Assembly: GCF_017086365.1 (NCBI RefSeq)
Contig: NZ_CP070969.1
Coordinates: 2,294,001 to 2,358,000, forward strand
From: Paenibacillus tianjinensis
GTDB lineage: Bacteria > Bacillota > Bacilli > Paenibacillales > Paenibacillaceae
Direction of reading: 5' to 3'
Length of the DNA: 64,000 nucleotides
The translations under genes were made by a program, and so were the position numbers. Of the stretch, positions 1-8,753 are shown in pieces. The stretch's first letter is position 1. Every line of letters begins with the position of its first letter. Below the pieces are notes generated by a model. That model was not told the DNA's origin and did no database searches. It worked only from the letters and a program-made list of their open reading frames with translations.

Positions 1-702
1 ATTGAACAGCTCGCCGAGGTCATTTTGTACGGGAGTTGCGGTGAGCAGAAGACAGTATTTTTTACGGAGCTGCTGCACAAACTGATAGTTGGTCGATTTT
101 TTGTTCTTCAGCTTGTGCGCTTCATCGATAATGAGCATGTCGAATTCGGAGCTGAGCAGCAGCTCCTTATGGGGATCGCGCTTGGCGGTGTCCATGGAGG
201 CCACCACAATGTCATTGCCCCAGGAGTAAGATTTTTTCTGTGCGACAGCCGTGATGCCGAATTTCGTATTCAGCTCCCGGACCCATTGCAGCACGAGTGA
301 GGCGGGTACCAGAATCAGCACCTTGCTCACAAGGCCCCGCACCAGATATTCCTTGAGGACGAGTCCTGCTTCAATGGTCTTGCCCAAACCGACCTCATCT
401 GCGAGAATTGCCCGGCCGGACATTTCAAACAGCACCTTATGGGCGGTATCGAGCTGATGGGGCAGCGGGGACAGGCCTGAAAGATGCTTCATGCACTGCA
501 GTTCGTCGAAGCTGGTGACAAGACCGGATTGTTCACCCTGTACGGCGAGGCGGGATAATCTCCAGTCCCCCCAGGGTCCGCCCTTGTCCAGTTTCGATTC
601 CAGATCATGCAGCCAGTTTCGCTCAAAAGACAGAGGGACGGGCAGCAGCGGGGCAGGTGTGCTTCCCTCTTGCGGCAAGGAATTGCGGGATAATTGCGTC
701 AT
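1..702 (-). CDS. SNF2-family DEAD/DEAH helicase, N-terminal part (runs off window)
   Basis: The minus-strand frame is open from an ATG at 702 to the window edge (234 codons), so only the N-terminal part is present. A GGAGG sits just upstream of the ATG. Visible SF2 motifs are the P-loop (ADEVGLGKTIEAG, about residue 100), motif II (IIDEAHKLKN) and motif III (LLTATPVQN). In this order they are typical of SNF2/RapA-like ATP-dependent DNA translocases. Family knowledge suggests chromatin- or RNA-polymerase-associated remodelling; the exact substrate cannot be told from this half. It is transcribed divergently from the ribonucleotide reductase gene. Confidence 0.9.
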   Translation of the reverse strand, partial: MTQLSRNSLPQEGSTPAPLLPVPLSFERNWLHDLESKLDKGGPWGDWRLSRLAVQGEQSGLVTSFDELQCMKHLSGLSPLPHQLDTAHKVLFEMSGRAILADEVGLGKTIEAGLVLKEYLVRGLVSKVLILVPASLVLQWVRELNTKFGITAVAQKKSYSWGNDIVVASMDTAKRDPHKELLLSSEFDMLIIDEAHKLKNKKSTNYQFVQQLRKKYCLLLTATPVQNDLGELFN

Positions 703-788
703 GTTGCAGCCTCCTCCGGCGCGGTTTTCATATAAGAAATGCGTAGAAGTAGTATGCGCGTAAAAGAGAGAATTCATAACTTGTAAGA

Positions 789-828
789 TGAACTTAAGAA
801 TGAAGCAATGCTAACATTCTTAAGTTCA
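789..828. repeat. 14-bp perfect inverted repeat with 12-nt loop
   Basis: Arms 789-802 (TGAACTTAAGAATG) and 815-828 are exact reverse complements separated by 12 nt. No T-run follows on either strand, so it is a poor intrinsic terminator. Its position between two divergent genes fits an operator or a transcript-end hairpin. Function unknown. Confidence 0.6.
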
Positions 829-982
829 CGCTCTATATACAAAGTATTCTTGTAGAGCAGAGGTGCTGATTTTAGGGTCTTTTTTTCGTGCCGAATCTGA
901 TAAAAAAGCGAGAAAAAGTGAGAAAAAGGGGCTCAATGCTGATTTTTTGCGATAAGGCTTCCTTTTTCGAAAAAGAACTTCG

Positions 983-1031
983 ATACAATATGTGGTATAG
1001 TTGAAAAGCTGGTTCACACAATATATTGTTA
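983..1031 (+). promoter_or_regulatory. Tandem NrdR boxes overlapping the nrdJ promoter
   Basis: The core at 1019-1028 (CAATATATTG) matches the NrdR box core CWATATATWG exactly, inside ACACAATATATTGTTA (1016-1031). A weaker copy, CAATATGTGG (986-995, 8 of 10), lies 33 bp upstream, about three helical turns. A possible -35 TTGAAA (1001-1006) with -10 TATTGT (1024-1029, 17-bp spacer) would place box 2 over the -10. NrdR is the ATP/dATP-sensing repressor of ribonucleotide reductase genes, so this is the expected control site for nrdJ. Confidence 0.8.
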
Positions 1032-1151
1032 CAAAAGCTTGAAATTATTGTTTACGGAGGGCTTTTGGCGGTTATTTGATATTGACAAGAGGACTCCACA
1101 TTACTACATGCAGCGGAAGATTTACATATTACACACCGGGAGGTTTTTCTA

Positions 1152-3791
1152 TTGAGTACAGTGGAACGCAAGCAGCGCCTTGAAGGGCTAAGTGAGAAAA
1201 TATTTTTGGACCGTTATGCCTGGAAGGATGCCGACAGCAACAATGCCAAGGTTGGCGATGTTGTGCTGGTTCTAACCAAAGATGATCCCAAATTTCCGAC
1301 AAAGGAAGTAGGGGAGATTGTCGAGCGCAACGGCCGGATCGTTACCGTCAAGACGCGCAGCGGGGAACTGGTGCAATCGGATGTAGAAAAGTTGACGCTT
1401 AATATAGAGAAGACTCCGGAAGAAATGTGGGACCGTCTGGCCGCTGCCATGGCTTCTGTAGAGAAAACACCTGAACTGCAGGAAGAATGGACAGGCCGGT
1501 TCCGTTCGATTCTGGATGACTGGAAGCTTGTACCGGGCGGACGGATTGCTGCAGGTGCAGGGGCAAGTGAAGAACTGACCCTGTTTAACTGTTATGTTGT
1601 GCCTTCGCCCAAAGACAGCCGCGGCGGCATCATGCAGACCCTTTCGGAAATGACCGAAATTATGGCCCGCGGCGGCGGTGTGGGGATCAACCTGTCCTCG
1701 CTGCGTCCGCGCCGTGCAATCGTAAGAGGCGTCAACGGCTCGTCGAGCGGTTCAGTATCCTGGGGCGGATTGTTCAGTTACACAACGGGACTTATTGAGC
1801 AGGGCGGCAGCCGCCGCGGCGCACTGATGCTGATGATCAATGACTGGCATCCGGATGTAGTTGATTTCATTACTGTGAAGCAGACGATGGGCCAGGTGAC
1901 CAATGCCAACCTGTCGGTATGCGTGAGCAATGCCTTCATGAAGGCAGTCAAAGAGGATCTGGACTGGGAGCTCGTCTTCCCGGATACAACGGACCCTGAC
2001 TACGATACAATCTGGGACGGGGATCTGGATAAATGGAAAGCGGACGGCCGTGCGGTTATTCCTTACCGTACCGTCAGAGCGCGTGATGTCTGGCATACGA
2101 TTATTGAATCGGCCTGGAAATCGGCTGAGCCGGGTGTAGTGTTCATGGAATATTACAATCAAATGTCCAACAGCTGGTACTTCAACCCGATTATCTGCAC
2201 GAATCCGTGCGGTGAGCAGGGTCTTCCGGGCTGGGGCGTATGCAATCTGTCTGCCGTTAACCTCTCCAAATTCTACGATCCGGAGAATCATGATGTGGAT
2301 TGGGCAGATCTGGCAACAACGACCCGCTATTCTGTCCGTTTCCTGGATAACGTTATCGACAAGACGCCTTACCACTTCCCTGAGAATGAAGCGAACCAGA
2401 AGCTGGAACGCCGCGTAGGTCTGGGCACTATGGGTCTGGCCGAGCTGATGATCAAGCTGAACATCCGTTACGGCAGCCCGGAATCGCTTGAGTTCCTGGA
2501 CAAGCTCTACGGCTTCATGGCCCGCGAAGCGTACCTGGCTTCGGCGGAAATCGCAGGCGAGAAGGGTTCCTTCCAGGCATTTGATGCCGAGAAATATCTG
2601 CAGAGCGGATTTATGCGAAATATTACCGAGGTCTATCCGGAAGTCGGCGAATCGATCCGCAAGCATGGCATGCGTAACGTTACCGTGATTACACAGGCGC
2701 CTACGGGCAGCACCGGCACAATGGTCGGCACTTCGACTGGTATCGAGCCGTACTTTGCCTTCAAATATTTCCGCCAGAGCCGTCTCGGCTACGACGAGCA
2801 GTTCGTACCGATTGCCCAGGAGTGGCTGGAAGCCCATCCGGGTGAAGAGCTGCCTGAGTACTTCGTGACTTCCATGGATTTGTCGGCAAAAGACCATATC
2901 CGGGCACAGGCAGCCATACAGCGCTGGGTGGACAGCTCCATCTCCAAAACAGCCAACTGCCCGTCCGACTTCACCGTCGAAGAGACAGCCGAGCTGTATG
3001 AAATGGCCTTTGATCTGGGCTGCAAAGGCGTAACGATCTACCGTGACGGCAGCCGCGATGTGCAGGTGCTGGAAACTTCGAAGAAGGAAGACAAGAAGGA
3101 TGCACCAGCAGCAGAACCTGCTGCAGAAGAAGCAGCTCCAGTAGCAGCAGCACCTACAACTGTAGCAGCAAGCCCTGCACCACAAGCCAATGTGGTGGAC
3201 AAACAATACAAGAAGCGCCCGCAGGTGCTGCGCGGCGCTACCTATAAGATCAACACGCCATTCGGTATGGCGTATATCACCATTAACGATCTGGACGGCA
3301 TTCCGGCTGAAATCTTCCTGAATGTCGGCAAGGCCGGCTCCGACGTCTTCGCCATGGCGGAAGCCCTCGGCCGTGTCTGCTCGCTGTTCCTGCGTTACGG
3401 TGACCACGGCGAGAAGGTCGAGCTGCTGATCAAGCATCTCAAGGGCATCGGCGGGTCCGGCGCTATCGGCTTCGGTGCGAACCGCGTCGAGTCCATTGCC
3501 GACGCCGTAGCTAAAGCCCTGGAAACCCATGTGCTGAACAACGCACAGGATGACCACGTGGCAGCGCCAATCGCAGCCACCCTGGAGCTTGATTTCAATG
3601 AAGCGCTCAGCGCGGAGCTGAAATCAAGTAGTCCTGCTGCCGCTGCTACGAATGACGGTCATGGCGGCCATTCGGCGCACAGCCATTCGACCGCGTCCCG
3701 CGACCTCTGCCCATCCTGCGGCAGTGCCTCGCTGGTGAACATTGAAGGATGCAAGACCTGCAGCAACTGCGGGTATAGCCGTTGCGGTTGA
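1152..3791 (+). CDS. nrdJ: Adenosylcobalamin-dependent (class II) ribonucleotide reductase
   Basis: 879 aa starting at TTG 1152, behind GGGAGG at 1138-1143. Class II enzymes reduce ribonucleotides to deoxyribonucleotides using a cobalamin-generated thiyl radical, with no need for oxygen or a second subunit. Visible landmarks are Cys147 (FNCYVVP), the NPCGE active-site motif with Cys353, the partner Cys364 eleven residues later, and the TGSTGTMVGTSTGIEPYF phosphate-binding loop. An Ala/Pro-rich linker (about 650-680) leads to a TSCPD-like domain (about 690-790). A His-rich stretch and a CPSC...CKTCSNC tail follow; its cysteines fit re-reduction by thioredoxin and/or zinc binding. It is monocistronic with a strong terminator, probably under NrdR. 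Confidence 0.95.
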   Translation: MSTVERKQRLEGLSEKIFLDRYAWKDADSNNAKVGDVVLVLTKDDPKFPTKEVGEIVERNGRIVTVKTRSGELVQSDVEKLTLNIEKTPEEMWDRLAAAMASVEKTPELQEEWTGRFRSILDDWKLVPGGRIAAGAGASEELTLFNCYVVPSPKDSRGGIMQTLSEMTEIMARGGGVGINLSSLRPRRAIVRGVNGSSSGSVSWGGLFSYTTGLIEQGGSRRGALMLMINDWHPDVVDFITVKQTMGQVTNANLSVCVSNAFMKAVKEDLDWELVFPDTTDPDYDTIWDGDLDKWKADGRAVIPYRTVRARDVWHTIIESAWKSAEPGVVFMEYYNQMSNSWYFNPIICTNPCGEQGLPGWGVCNLSAVNLSKFYDPENHDVDWADLATTTRYSVRFLDNVIDKTPYHFPENEANQKLERRVGLGTMGLAELMIKLNIRYGSPESLEFLDKLYGFMAREAYLASAEIAGEKGSFQAFDAEKYLQSGFMRNITEVYPEVGESIRKHGMRNVTVITQAPTGSTGTMVGTSTGIEPYFAFKYFRQSRLGYDEQFVPIAQEWLEAHPGEELPEYFVTSMDLSAKDHIRAQAAIQRWVDSSISKTANCPSDFTVEETAELYEMAFDLGCKGVTIYRDGSRDVQVLETSKKEDKKDAPAAEPAAEEAAPVAAAPTTVAASPAPQANVVDKQYKKRPQVLRGATYKINTPFGMAYITINDLDGIPAEIFLNVGKAGSDVFAMAEALGRVCSLFLRYGDHGEKVELLIKHLKGIGGSGAIGFGANRVESIADAVAKALETHVLNNAQDDHVAAPIAATLELDFNEALSAELKSSSPAAAATNDGHGGHSAHSHSTASRDLCPSCGSASLVNIEGCKTCSNCGYSRCG

Positions 3792-3845
3792 TATTAGGAA
3801 CTTAAAATAAGTTCGTTCTCAAAAATTTCATAGCCTGTAAAACTG

Positions 3846-3894
3846 CGCAAACAGTCCCGGTGAGATTTTCATTCACCGGGACTGTTTGCGTTTT
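3846..3894 (+). terminator. Rho-independent terminator of nrdJ
   Basis: An 18-bp perfect stem (3846-3863 with 3873-3890) with a 9-nt loop is followed by TTTT. It lies 55 bp after the nrdJ stop codon. Confidence 0.9.
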
Positions 3895-3947
3895 ATCCAA
3901 CCAAGGAAGGTAATCAAAGCAACTATAGTAGCTTTGATTATAAATTT

Positions 3948-3984
3948 TTGAAACGTTTCCAAATTAACTATTGAAACGTTTCCA
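3948..3984 (+). promoter_or_regulatory. Tandem LacI-family operators and promoter of the LacI gene
   Basis: Two identical copies of TTGAAACGTTTCCA lie at 3948-3961 and 3971-3984, 23 bp apart. The central CG and near-palindromic shape are typical of LacI/GalR operators. TTGAAA inside copy 2 (3971-3976) can act as -35 for TAATAT (3994-3999, 17-bp spacer), so binding would block transcription of the regulator's own gene. The same 14-mer occurs twice in reverse orientation behind the gene (5071-5105). Confidence 0.8.
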
Positions 3985-4029
3985 ATTTGGTGATAATATA
4001 ATTTTCATAAGAGAGTTCGGGGGTGTTAA

Positions 4030-4998
4030 ATGACAAGCATTAAAGATGTAGCCAACTTAGCCGGCGTTGCTGTAGGAACCGTGTCCAGAGTCATTAACAA
4101 CTCTGGCGCCGTAAAACCAAAGACACGCAGAAAAGTAGAGGAAGCCATTCAAGAACTGAATTACTTTCCGAATGAAGTGGCCCGGAATTTCAAAATGCAG
4201 AAGTCCAAGATGGTAGCCTTGCTGCTCCCCAGTATCTGGAACCCCTTTTTTTCCGAGTTGGCTTATTACATCGAGGATGAATTGGACCGGGAAGGGTATA
4301 AGCTTATGCTATGCAACAGCGGCGGTAAGCCCGAGAAGGAACTGTATTATCTGGATATGCTCCGGCAAAATAAAGTGGCTGGTATTGTTGGCATAACCTA
4401 CAATGATATCGAGAATAATGTAAGCAATGATATTCCGATTGTAAGCATTGATAGACACTTCAATAAGAAAATCACCTGCGTCACTTCGGATAATTTTGAG
4501 GGAGGCCGTCTTGCATTAAGGGAACTTGTGAAAGCGGGTGCCCGGAAGCCGGCTTTTATGGGGAGTGTCACTGCTGTATTTAGTGAAACCATGAACCGCA
4601 GAGAGGGCTTCATTCATGAGGCACAAGCTCTGGGAATCGAATATGTTATCTATGAGAAACCGGACCCCATAGTGGATGACGAGGCCTATTTCAATGAGTT
4701 TCTAAATAAGTATCACGATGTGGATGGCGTTTTTGCAATAACCGATATGTTGGCTGCCAACTATATTGAAAGAGCACGCCGCCAGGGTATACGTGTCCCG
4801 GAGGATGTTAAGGTCATCGGTTACGATGGCATTCAGGATAATCCTTATTTTCATCCTATACTATCCACGATCCGGCAGCCGGTGGAAGAGATGGCCCGCA
4901 TGACCATCAGACTTCTCTATAACAAGATTGATGACATCCCTTTAGATAAGCAAGTGTATCGTATCCCTGTTATTTTTAAGCAGGGTGAAACGACATGA
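4030..4998 (+). CDS. LacI/GalR-family regulator of the fructan/sucrose locus
   Basis: 322 aa from ATG 4030 with a GGGGG-type ribosome binding site. The N-terminus (TSIKDVANLAGVAVGTVSRV) is a LacI-type helix-turn-helix with hinge helix. Residues about 60-322 form a periplasmic-binding-protein-like sensor domain ending in the usual GYDG...STIRQP signature. It is the first gene of the carbohydrate locus and is bracketed by two pairs of identical operators, so it very probably represses both itself and the downstream transporter/hydrolase operon. A sucrose- or fructan-derived inducer is inferred from the neighbours (fructokinase and GH32), not visible in the protein. Confidence 0.9.
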   Translation: MTSIKDVANLAGVAVGTVSRVINNSGAVKPKTRRKVEEAIQELNYFPNEVARNFKMQKSKMVALLLPSIWNPFFSELAYYIEDELDREGYKLMLCNSGGKPEKELYYLDMLRQNKVAGIVGITYNDIENNVSNDIPIVSIDRHFNKKITCVTSDNFEGGRLALRELVKAGARKPAFMGSVTAVFSETMNRREGFIHEAQALGIEYVIYEKPDPIVDDEAYFNEFLNKYHDVDGVFAITDMLAANYIERARRQGIRVPEDVKVIGYDGIQDNPYFHPILSTIRQPVEEMARMTIRLLYNKIDDIPLDKQVYRIPVIFKQGETT

Positions 4999-5070
4999 TC
5001 CCTTTTGAACCGGAAAAACATCAGCTCATGAATATTTGAGAACCCAACTGAGGTTTTTCTTATCTAGAAT

Positions 5071-5105
5071 TGGAAACGTTTCAATATTAATTGGAAACGT
5101 TTCAA
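5071..5105 (+). promoter_or_regulatory. Tandem LacI-family operators before the ABC transporter operon
   Basis: Two copies of TGGAAACGTTTCAA (5071-5084 and 5092-5105, 21 bp apart) are exact reverse complements of the operators upstream of the LacI gene. TTGGAA at 5091-5096 could be a -35 with AATACT at 5114-5119 as -10, placing copy 2 on the promoter. These sites predict repression of the permease-to-GH32 operon by the LacI protein encoded just upstream. Confidence 0.8.
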
Positions 5106-5142
5106 AATGAATGAATACTTTTACATGAAAGGGAGTTTAAGA

Positions 5143-6093
5143 GTGAATTCAAGAACCAGCGGGGCGGATCATTCCATGATCAAACCAGGTCGTAAAAGAT
5201 GGAGCCGGGTCAGACGCGACTATGAGCTATACCTGTTTTTACTGCCGATCATTATTCTTTACCTTGTATTTAAATATTATCCGATGTACGGGGTGCAGAT
5301 CGCTTTTAAGGACTTTTCACCAAGTCAGGGGATCTGGGGAAGTGAATGGGTAGGCTTCCAGCACTTTGTAGATTTTTTTGATTCCTATAACTTCTGGACC
5401 ATCATCACGAACACGCTCTCACTCAGTTTTCTTTCGTTATTATTTGGCTTCCCGGCTCCCATCATCATTGCAATCATGCTGAATCAGATGCTGGGCAAAT
5501 CCTACAAGAAATTTGTACAGACCGTGATTTATGCGCCGCATTTTATTTCTACTGTTGTGCTTGTCGGCATGCTGAATGTTTTTTTGTCACCAAACAGCGG
5601 TATCGTTAATCACCTCATAACCTCGTTTGGAGGTCAGCCTATTCTTTTTATGGCCGATGAGGGCTGGTTCCGGCCTTTGTATATCTTGTCTGGGATATGG
5701 CAGGAAACAGGCTTTGCAACCATTATTTACCTCGCTGCTCTTGCCGGTGTCAACCCCGAGCTGCATGAAGCCGCCATTATGGATGGAGCGAGCAAATGGA
5801 AGCGTGTATGGTTTGTGGATATTCCAAGCATTTTGCCGACGATCGTTATTCTGCTGATTCTGGCACTCGGTAATATTATGAGCATTGGCTTCGAAAAAGC
5901 GTTCCTTATGCAGAGCGATTTGAATTATGCCACCTCCAATATTATTCCAACCTATGTGTATGAAATGGGGATTCAGAAGGCTCAATACAGCTTTTCTACG
6001 GCAGTTGGCCTATTCAACTCTTTCATCAATATTATCCTGATTTTCACCGTTAACCGTATTGCTAAAAAAATGACAGAAACCAGTCTGTGGTAA
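5143..6093 (+). CDS. CUT1 sugar ABC transporter permease (LplB/MalF type)
   Basis: 316 aa from GTG 5143, chosen because AAAGGGAG lies 8 nt upstream. The in-frame ATG at 5107 abuts operator copy 4 and has no ribosome binding site. About six hydrophobic segments are visible, and the cytoplasmic EAA loop reads EAAIMDGASKWKRVWFVDIP, the contact point for the ATPase. Together with the next gene it forms the membrane channel of a carbohydrate importer. No ATPase gene is present in the locus, so a shared MsmX-type ATPase encoded elsewhere is inferred, as is common in Paenibacillus. Substrate inferred: sucrose or fructo-oligosaccharides. Confidence 0.92.
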   Translation: MNSRTSGADHSMIKPGRKRWSRVRRDYELYLFLLPIIILYLVFKYYPMYGVQIAFKDFSPSQGIWGSEWVGFQHFVDFFDSYNFWTIITNTLSLSFLSLLFGFPAPIIIAIMLNQMLGKSYKKFVQTVIYAPHFISTVVLVGMLNVFLSPNSGIVNHLITSFGGQPILFMADEGWFRPLYILSGIWQETGFATIIYLAALAGVNPELHEAAIMDGASKWKRVWFVDIPSILPTIVILLILALGNIMSIGFEKAFLMQSDLNYATSNIIPTYVYEMGIQKAQYSFSTAVGLFNSFINIILIFTVNRIAKKMTETSLW

Positions 6094-6105
6094 GGAGGAA
6101 ACATT

Positions 6106-7002
6106 TTGAATCAATTATTGAAGCGGAAGAGCAGAGGAGACATGTGGTTTGACATTATCAACTATATTCTGCTCACCCTCATTATGCTGCTCGTATTGTA
6201 CCCGTTGTACTTTGTATTGGTGGCCTCATTCAGCGATCCCAACAATATCTACTCAGGGGAAGTCTGGCTGTTTCCGAAAGGCTTTACGTTTGATGGCTAT
6301 GAGCGGATTTTCAGTGACTCCTCTATATGGATCGGATACGCCAATTCAATTTTATATGCAACGCTGGGAACCTTAATTGGAGTAGCTGTGACTGTATTTG
6401 CGGCCTACCCGTTAGCCCGTAAAGACCTGGCCGGGAAGTCTATAATTATGTGGTTTTTGCTGGTCACTATGTTCTTCAGCGGAGGGCTGATTCCAACCTA
6501 TTTGCTGATCAAGGACCTTCACATGCTGAATACGATGTGGGCACTTGTCATCCCGGGAGCAGGCGGCGTATTTAACGTGATAATCGTGAGGACATTTTTT
6601 CAGTCATCCATACCGGATGAAATGTGGGAAGCGGCATCCATAGACGGATGTTCCAACACCAGATTCTTTTGGAGTTTCGTTCTGCCTTTATCCAAGTCCA
6701 TTCTGGCTGTAATGGTGCTGTATCATGTGGTCGGCTTCTGGAACGGTTTCTTCGACGCTTTGATCTACCTGAACGATGAGAGCAAATACCCGCTGCAACT
6801 GGTGCTTCGCAACATCCTTGTCCAGAATCAGGTCAACTCCGGCATGATGATCGATGTGGAATCCTATGCAGCGAAGATGCGCGTTACGGAGCTGATCAAA
6901 TACGGTGTCATCATGGTATCGAGTCTGCCGCTGCTCATCTTATATCCTTTCCTGCAGAAGTACTTTGTGAAAGGTGTAATGATCGGCTCAATCAAGGGGT
7001 GA
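6106..7002 (+). CDS. CUT1 sugar ABC transporter permease (YtcP/MalG type)
   Basis: 298 aa from TTG 6106, with AAGGAGGAAA immediately upstream and 12 bp after the preceding permease. The protein has about six membrane segments and an EAA loop (EAASIDGCSNTRFFWSFVLP). It is the second half of the heterodimeric translocation pore. Its length and C-terminal sequence (KYFVKGVMIGSIKG) are typical of the YtcP-like subgroup common in paenibacilli. It is in the same transcription unit as the permease before and the binding protein after it. Confidence 0.92.
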   Translation: MNQLLKRKSRGDMWFDIINYILLTLIMLLVLYPLYFVLVASFSDPNNIYSGEVWLFPKGFTFDGYERIFSDSSIWIGYANSILYATLGTLIGVAVTVFAAYPLARKDLAGKSIIMWFLLVTMFFSGGLIPTYLLIKDLHMLNTMWALVIPGAGGVFNVIIVRTFFQSSIPDEMWEAASIDGCSNTRFFWSFVLPLSKSILAVMVLYHVVGFWNGFFDALIYLNDESKYPLQLVLRNILVQNQVNSGMMIDVESYAAKMRVTELIKYGVIMVSSLPLLILYPFLQKYFVKGVMIGSIKG

Positions 7003-7105
7003 ATCTGGCACGGTCTTGAAAGGAGGTGATGTACAAAATATCAATGCTTAGGAAGAAACATCTGATTTGCGCTTATGGAACGAAATAAGGGGAGGTTATG
7101 TACTA

Positions 7106-8725
7106 ATGAAATCTTTATTCAAAGGTGCTGGAATCGTAATGCTGGCTGGAGCGTTTGCGGTAAGCGGATGTTCGGGCAATGGCAACGGGGCAAATAACCA
7201 GTCTGGCAATCAGAAAGCGGATTTTAATCAAACCGGTCTTCCGATTGTTAAAGACGCAGTGACTCTAAGAATGGTATCCCCGAAGGCTGCCTTGGCACCG
7301 GAATTCTCGGAGATGGAGATTTTCAAACGGCTGGAGAAAGATACGAACGTAAAAATTAACTGGGAAAATATCCCTGACACCGATTATGCAGAAAAGAAAA
7401 ATCTGTTGCTTGCGAGCGGTGATTTGCCCGATGCCTTTTATGCGGCTGGATTCACTGATTACGAGTTAATTAATTATGGCAAGGACGGAACTATTATTCC
7501 GCTGGAGGATTTAATCGATCAATATGCGCCTAATTTGAAAGCGCTTCTTGACCGCCGTCCTGATATCAAATCCTCAATCACAGCACCGGATGGACACATC
7601 TACGGGCTGCCATCCTTTGAAGAGAATAATCTGGGGACCAATCCCTTCTTCCATGTCATTAATAAAAGCTGGCTGGATAAGCTGGGGCTGAAGGTACCGC
7701 AAACACTGGATGAATATACGGAAGCTCTACTGGCGTTTAAAACTCAGGATCCGAATGGCAACGGGAAGCAGGATGAGATCCCGCTAAGCTTCATGCACAT
7801 GCAGTGGTGTATGGATATTGCCGGACTATTCGGGGCTTTCGGCCTGCCAGATAATCTGGAGCACCGGGTCGTCCGTGACGGGAAGGTTATTTTTACCGCG
7901 ACTCAGCCTGAATATAAGGAAGCTCTGAATTATTTCCATGAAAAATGGTACAAAACGGGTCTAATTGATCCGGAATCCTTCACCCAGGACGCAGCACAGT
8001 ATCTGGCCAAGGGTAAAACAACCGATGAGACGCTGGGATCTTTCGTCTGGTGGGAAATCGAAGAAGTTGTCGGAACCGAGCGTGCCAAGGATTATGTTCT
8101 GTTGTCTCCGCTCAAAGGACCGAATGGGGATCAAACGATTGGACGTGCCAATGGCGGCGGCCCGGGACGCGGATCTTTTGTGATTACCAAAGAGAACAGC
8201 AACCCTGAAATCACCATGCGCTGGGTCGACCAGCAGTTTGAACCTTACATGGCTGCCCAAATCCACTGGGGCCCGCTGGACATCGTGTACAAGAAGGATG
8301 AAAACGGAAAACTGGTGAATCTGCCGCTTCCTGAGGGAACCTCAGCAGGTGAATTCCGTCAAAAGGTTGCTCCGGGATCGGGTGCACCGGGTGTCATTAC
8401 CTTCGATGACTTCGGAAAAGTTGTAGATATGGAGCCACGGGCCCAGCAGCGTGCCAAGGATTTGGAGCAATACTACAATCCCTATATGGAGAAGGAAAAC
8501 TATCCGAATATCTTCTTTGAACCAGAGGAATTGGATAAAATCAACAAAATTGAACCTGAACTGATTAAATATGTAAATACCCAAAGAGGAAGATTCATTG
8601 TGGATGGCGGTACCGATGCGGAATGGGACAGCTATCTGAAGACACTGGATAAAATGGGCCTGAAGGAACTTATGGAAATCTATCAAACCGGCCTGGATCG
8701 TTATAATGCAAATCTGAAAAAATAA
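7106..8725 (+). CDS. Extracellular solute-binding lipoprotein of the sugar ABC importer
   Basis: 539 aa from ATG 7106 with GGGGAGG 9 nt upstream. An upstream in-frame codon at 7067 would add 13 residues but lacks a binding site. A lipoprotein signal (MKSLFKGAGIVMLAGAFAV) ends in VSGC with Cys22 as the predicted lipidation site, then a Gly/Asn-rich linker. The mature part resembles the large (about 500 aa) LplA-type family 1 solute-binding proteins that pair with LplB/YtcP permeases. It would capture the oligosaccharide outside the membrane and deliver it to the two permeases. Substrate not visible; fructan-derived sugars inferred from the following genes. Confidence 0.92.
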   Translation: MKSLFKGAGIVMLAGAFAVSGCSGNGNGANNQSGNQKADFNQTGLPIVKDAVTLRMVSPKAALAPEFSEMEIFKRLEKDTNVKINWENIPDTDYAEKKNLLLASGDLPDAFYAAGFTDYELINYGKDGTIIPLEDLIDQYAPNLKALLDRRPDIKSSITAPDGHIYGLPSFEENNLGTNPFFHVINKSWLDKLGLKVPQTLDEYTEALLAFKTQDPNGNGKQDEIPLSFMHMQWCMDIAGLFGAFGLPDNLEHRVVRDGKVIFTATQPEYKEALNYFHEKWYKTGLIDPESFTQDAAQYLAKGKTTDETLGSFVWWEIEEVVGTERAKDYVLLSPLKGPNGDQTIGRANGGGPGRGSFVITKENSNPEITMRWVDQQFEPYMAAQIHWGPLDIVYKKDENGKLVNLPLPEGTSAGEFRQKVAPGSGAPGVITFDDFGKVVDMEPRAQQRAKDLEQYYNPYMEKENYPNIFFEPEELDKINKIEPELIKYVNTQRGRFIVDGGTDAEWDSYLKTLDKMGLKELMEIYQTGLDRYNANLKK

Positions 8726-8753
8726 TTAAATAGATGATAGGTGGGGAGAAACT

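Larger units (their letters stand above)
703..1151. other. Divergent intergenic region, helicase/nrdJ
   Basis: This 449-bp gap holds a 14-bp perfect inverted repeat (789-828), an A/T-rich stretch with short repeats (TGCTGATTTT occurs twice), two NrdR boxes (983-1031) and the nrdJ promoter. A 63-codon minus-strand frame at 826-1017 has no ribosome binding site and a composition unlike the neighbouring genes, so I do not call it a gene. Confidence 0.6.

Noticed and set aside
826..1017. 63-codon minus-strand frame before nrdJ
   Set aside because: No binding site, and it overlaps the NrdR boxes and promoter of nrdJ.
1752..3557. 601-codon minus-strand frame inside nrdJ
   Set aside because: Antisense to an unambiguous nrdJ; Cys/His-rich nonsense-like composition without domains.
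7044..7088. 14-codon frame behind AGGAGGTGA between permease and binding-protein genes
   Set aside because: The spacing from binding site to ATG is long (about 15 nt), the peptide has no recognisable pattern, and the main gene has its own site.
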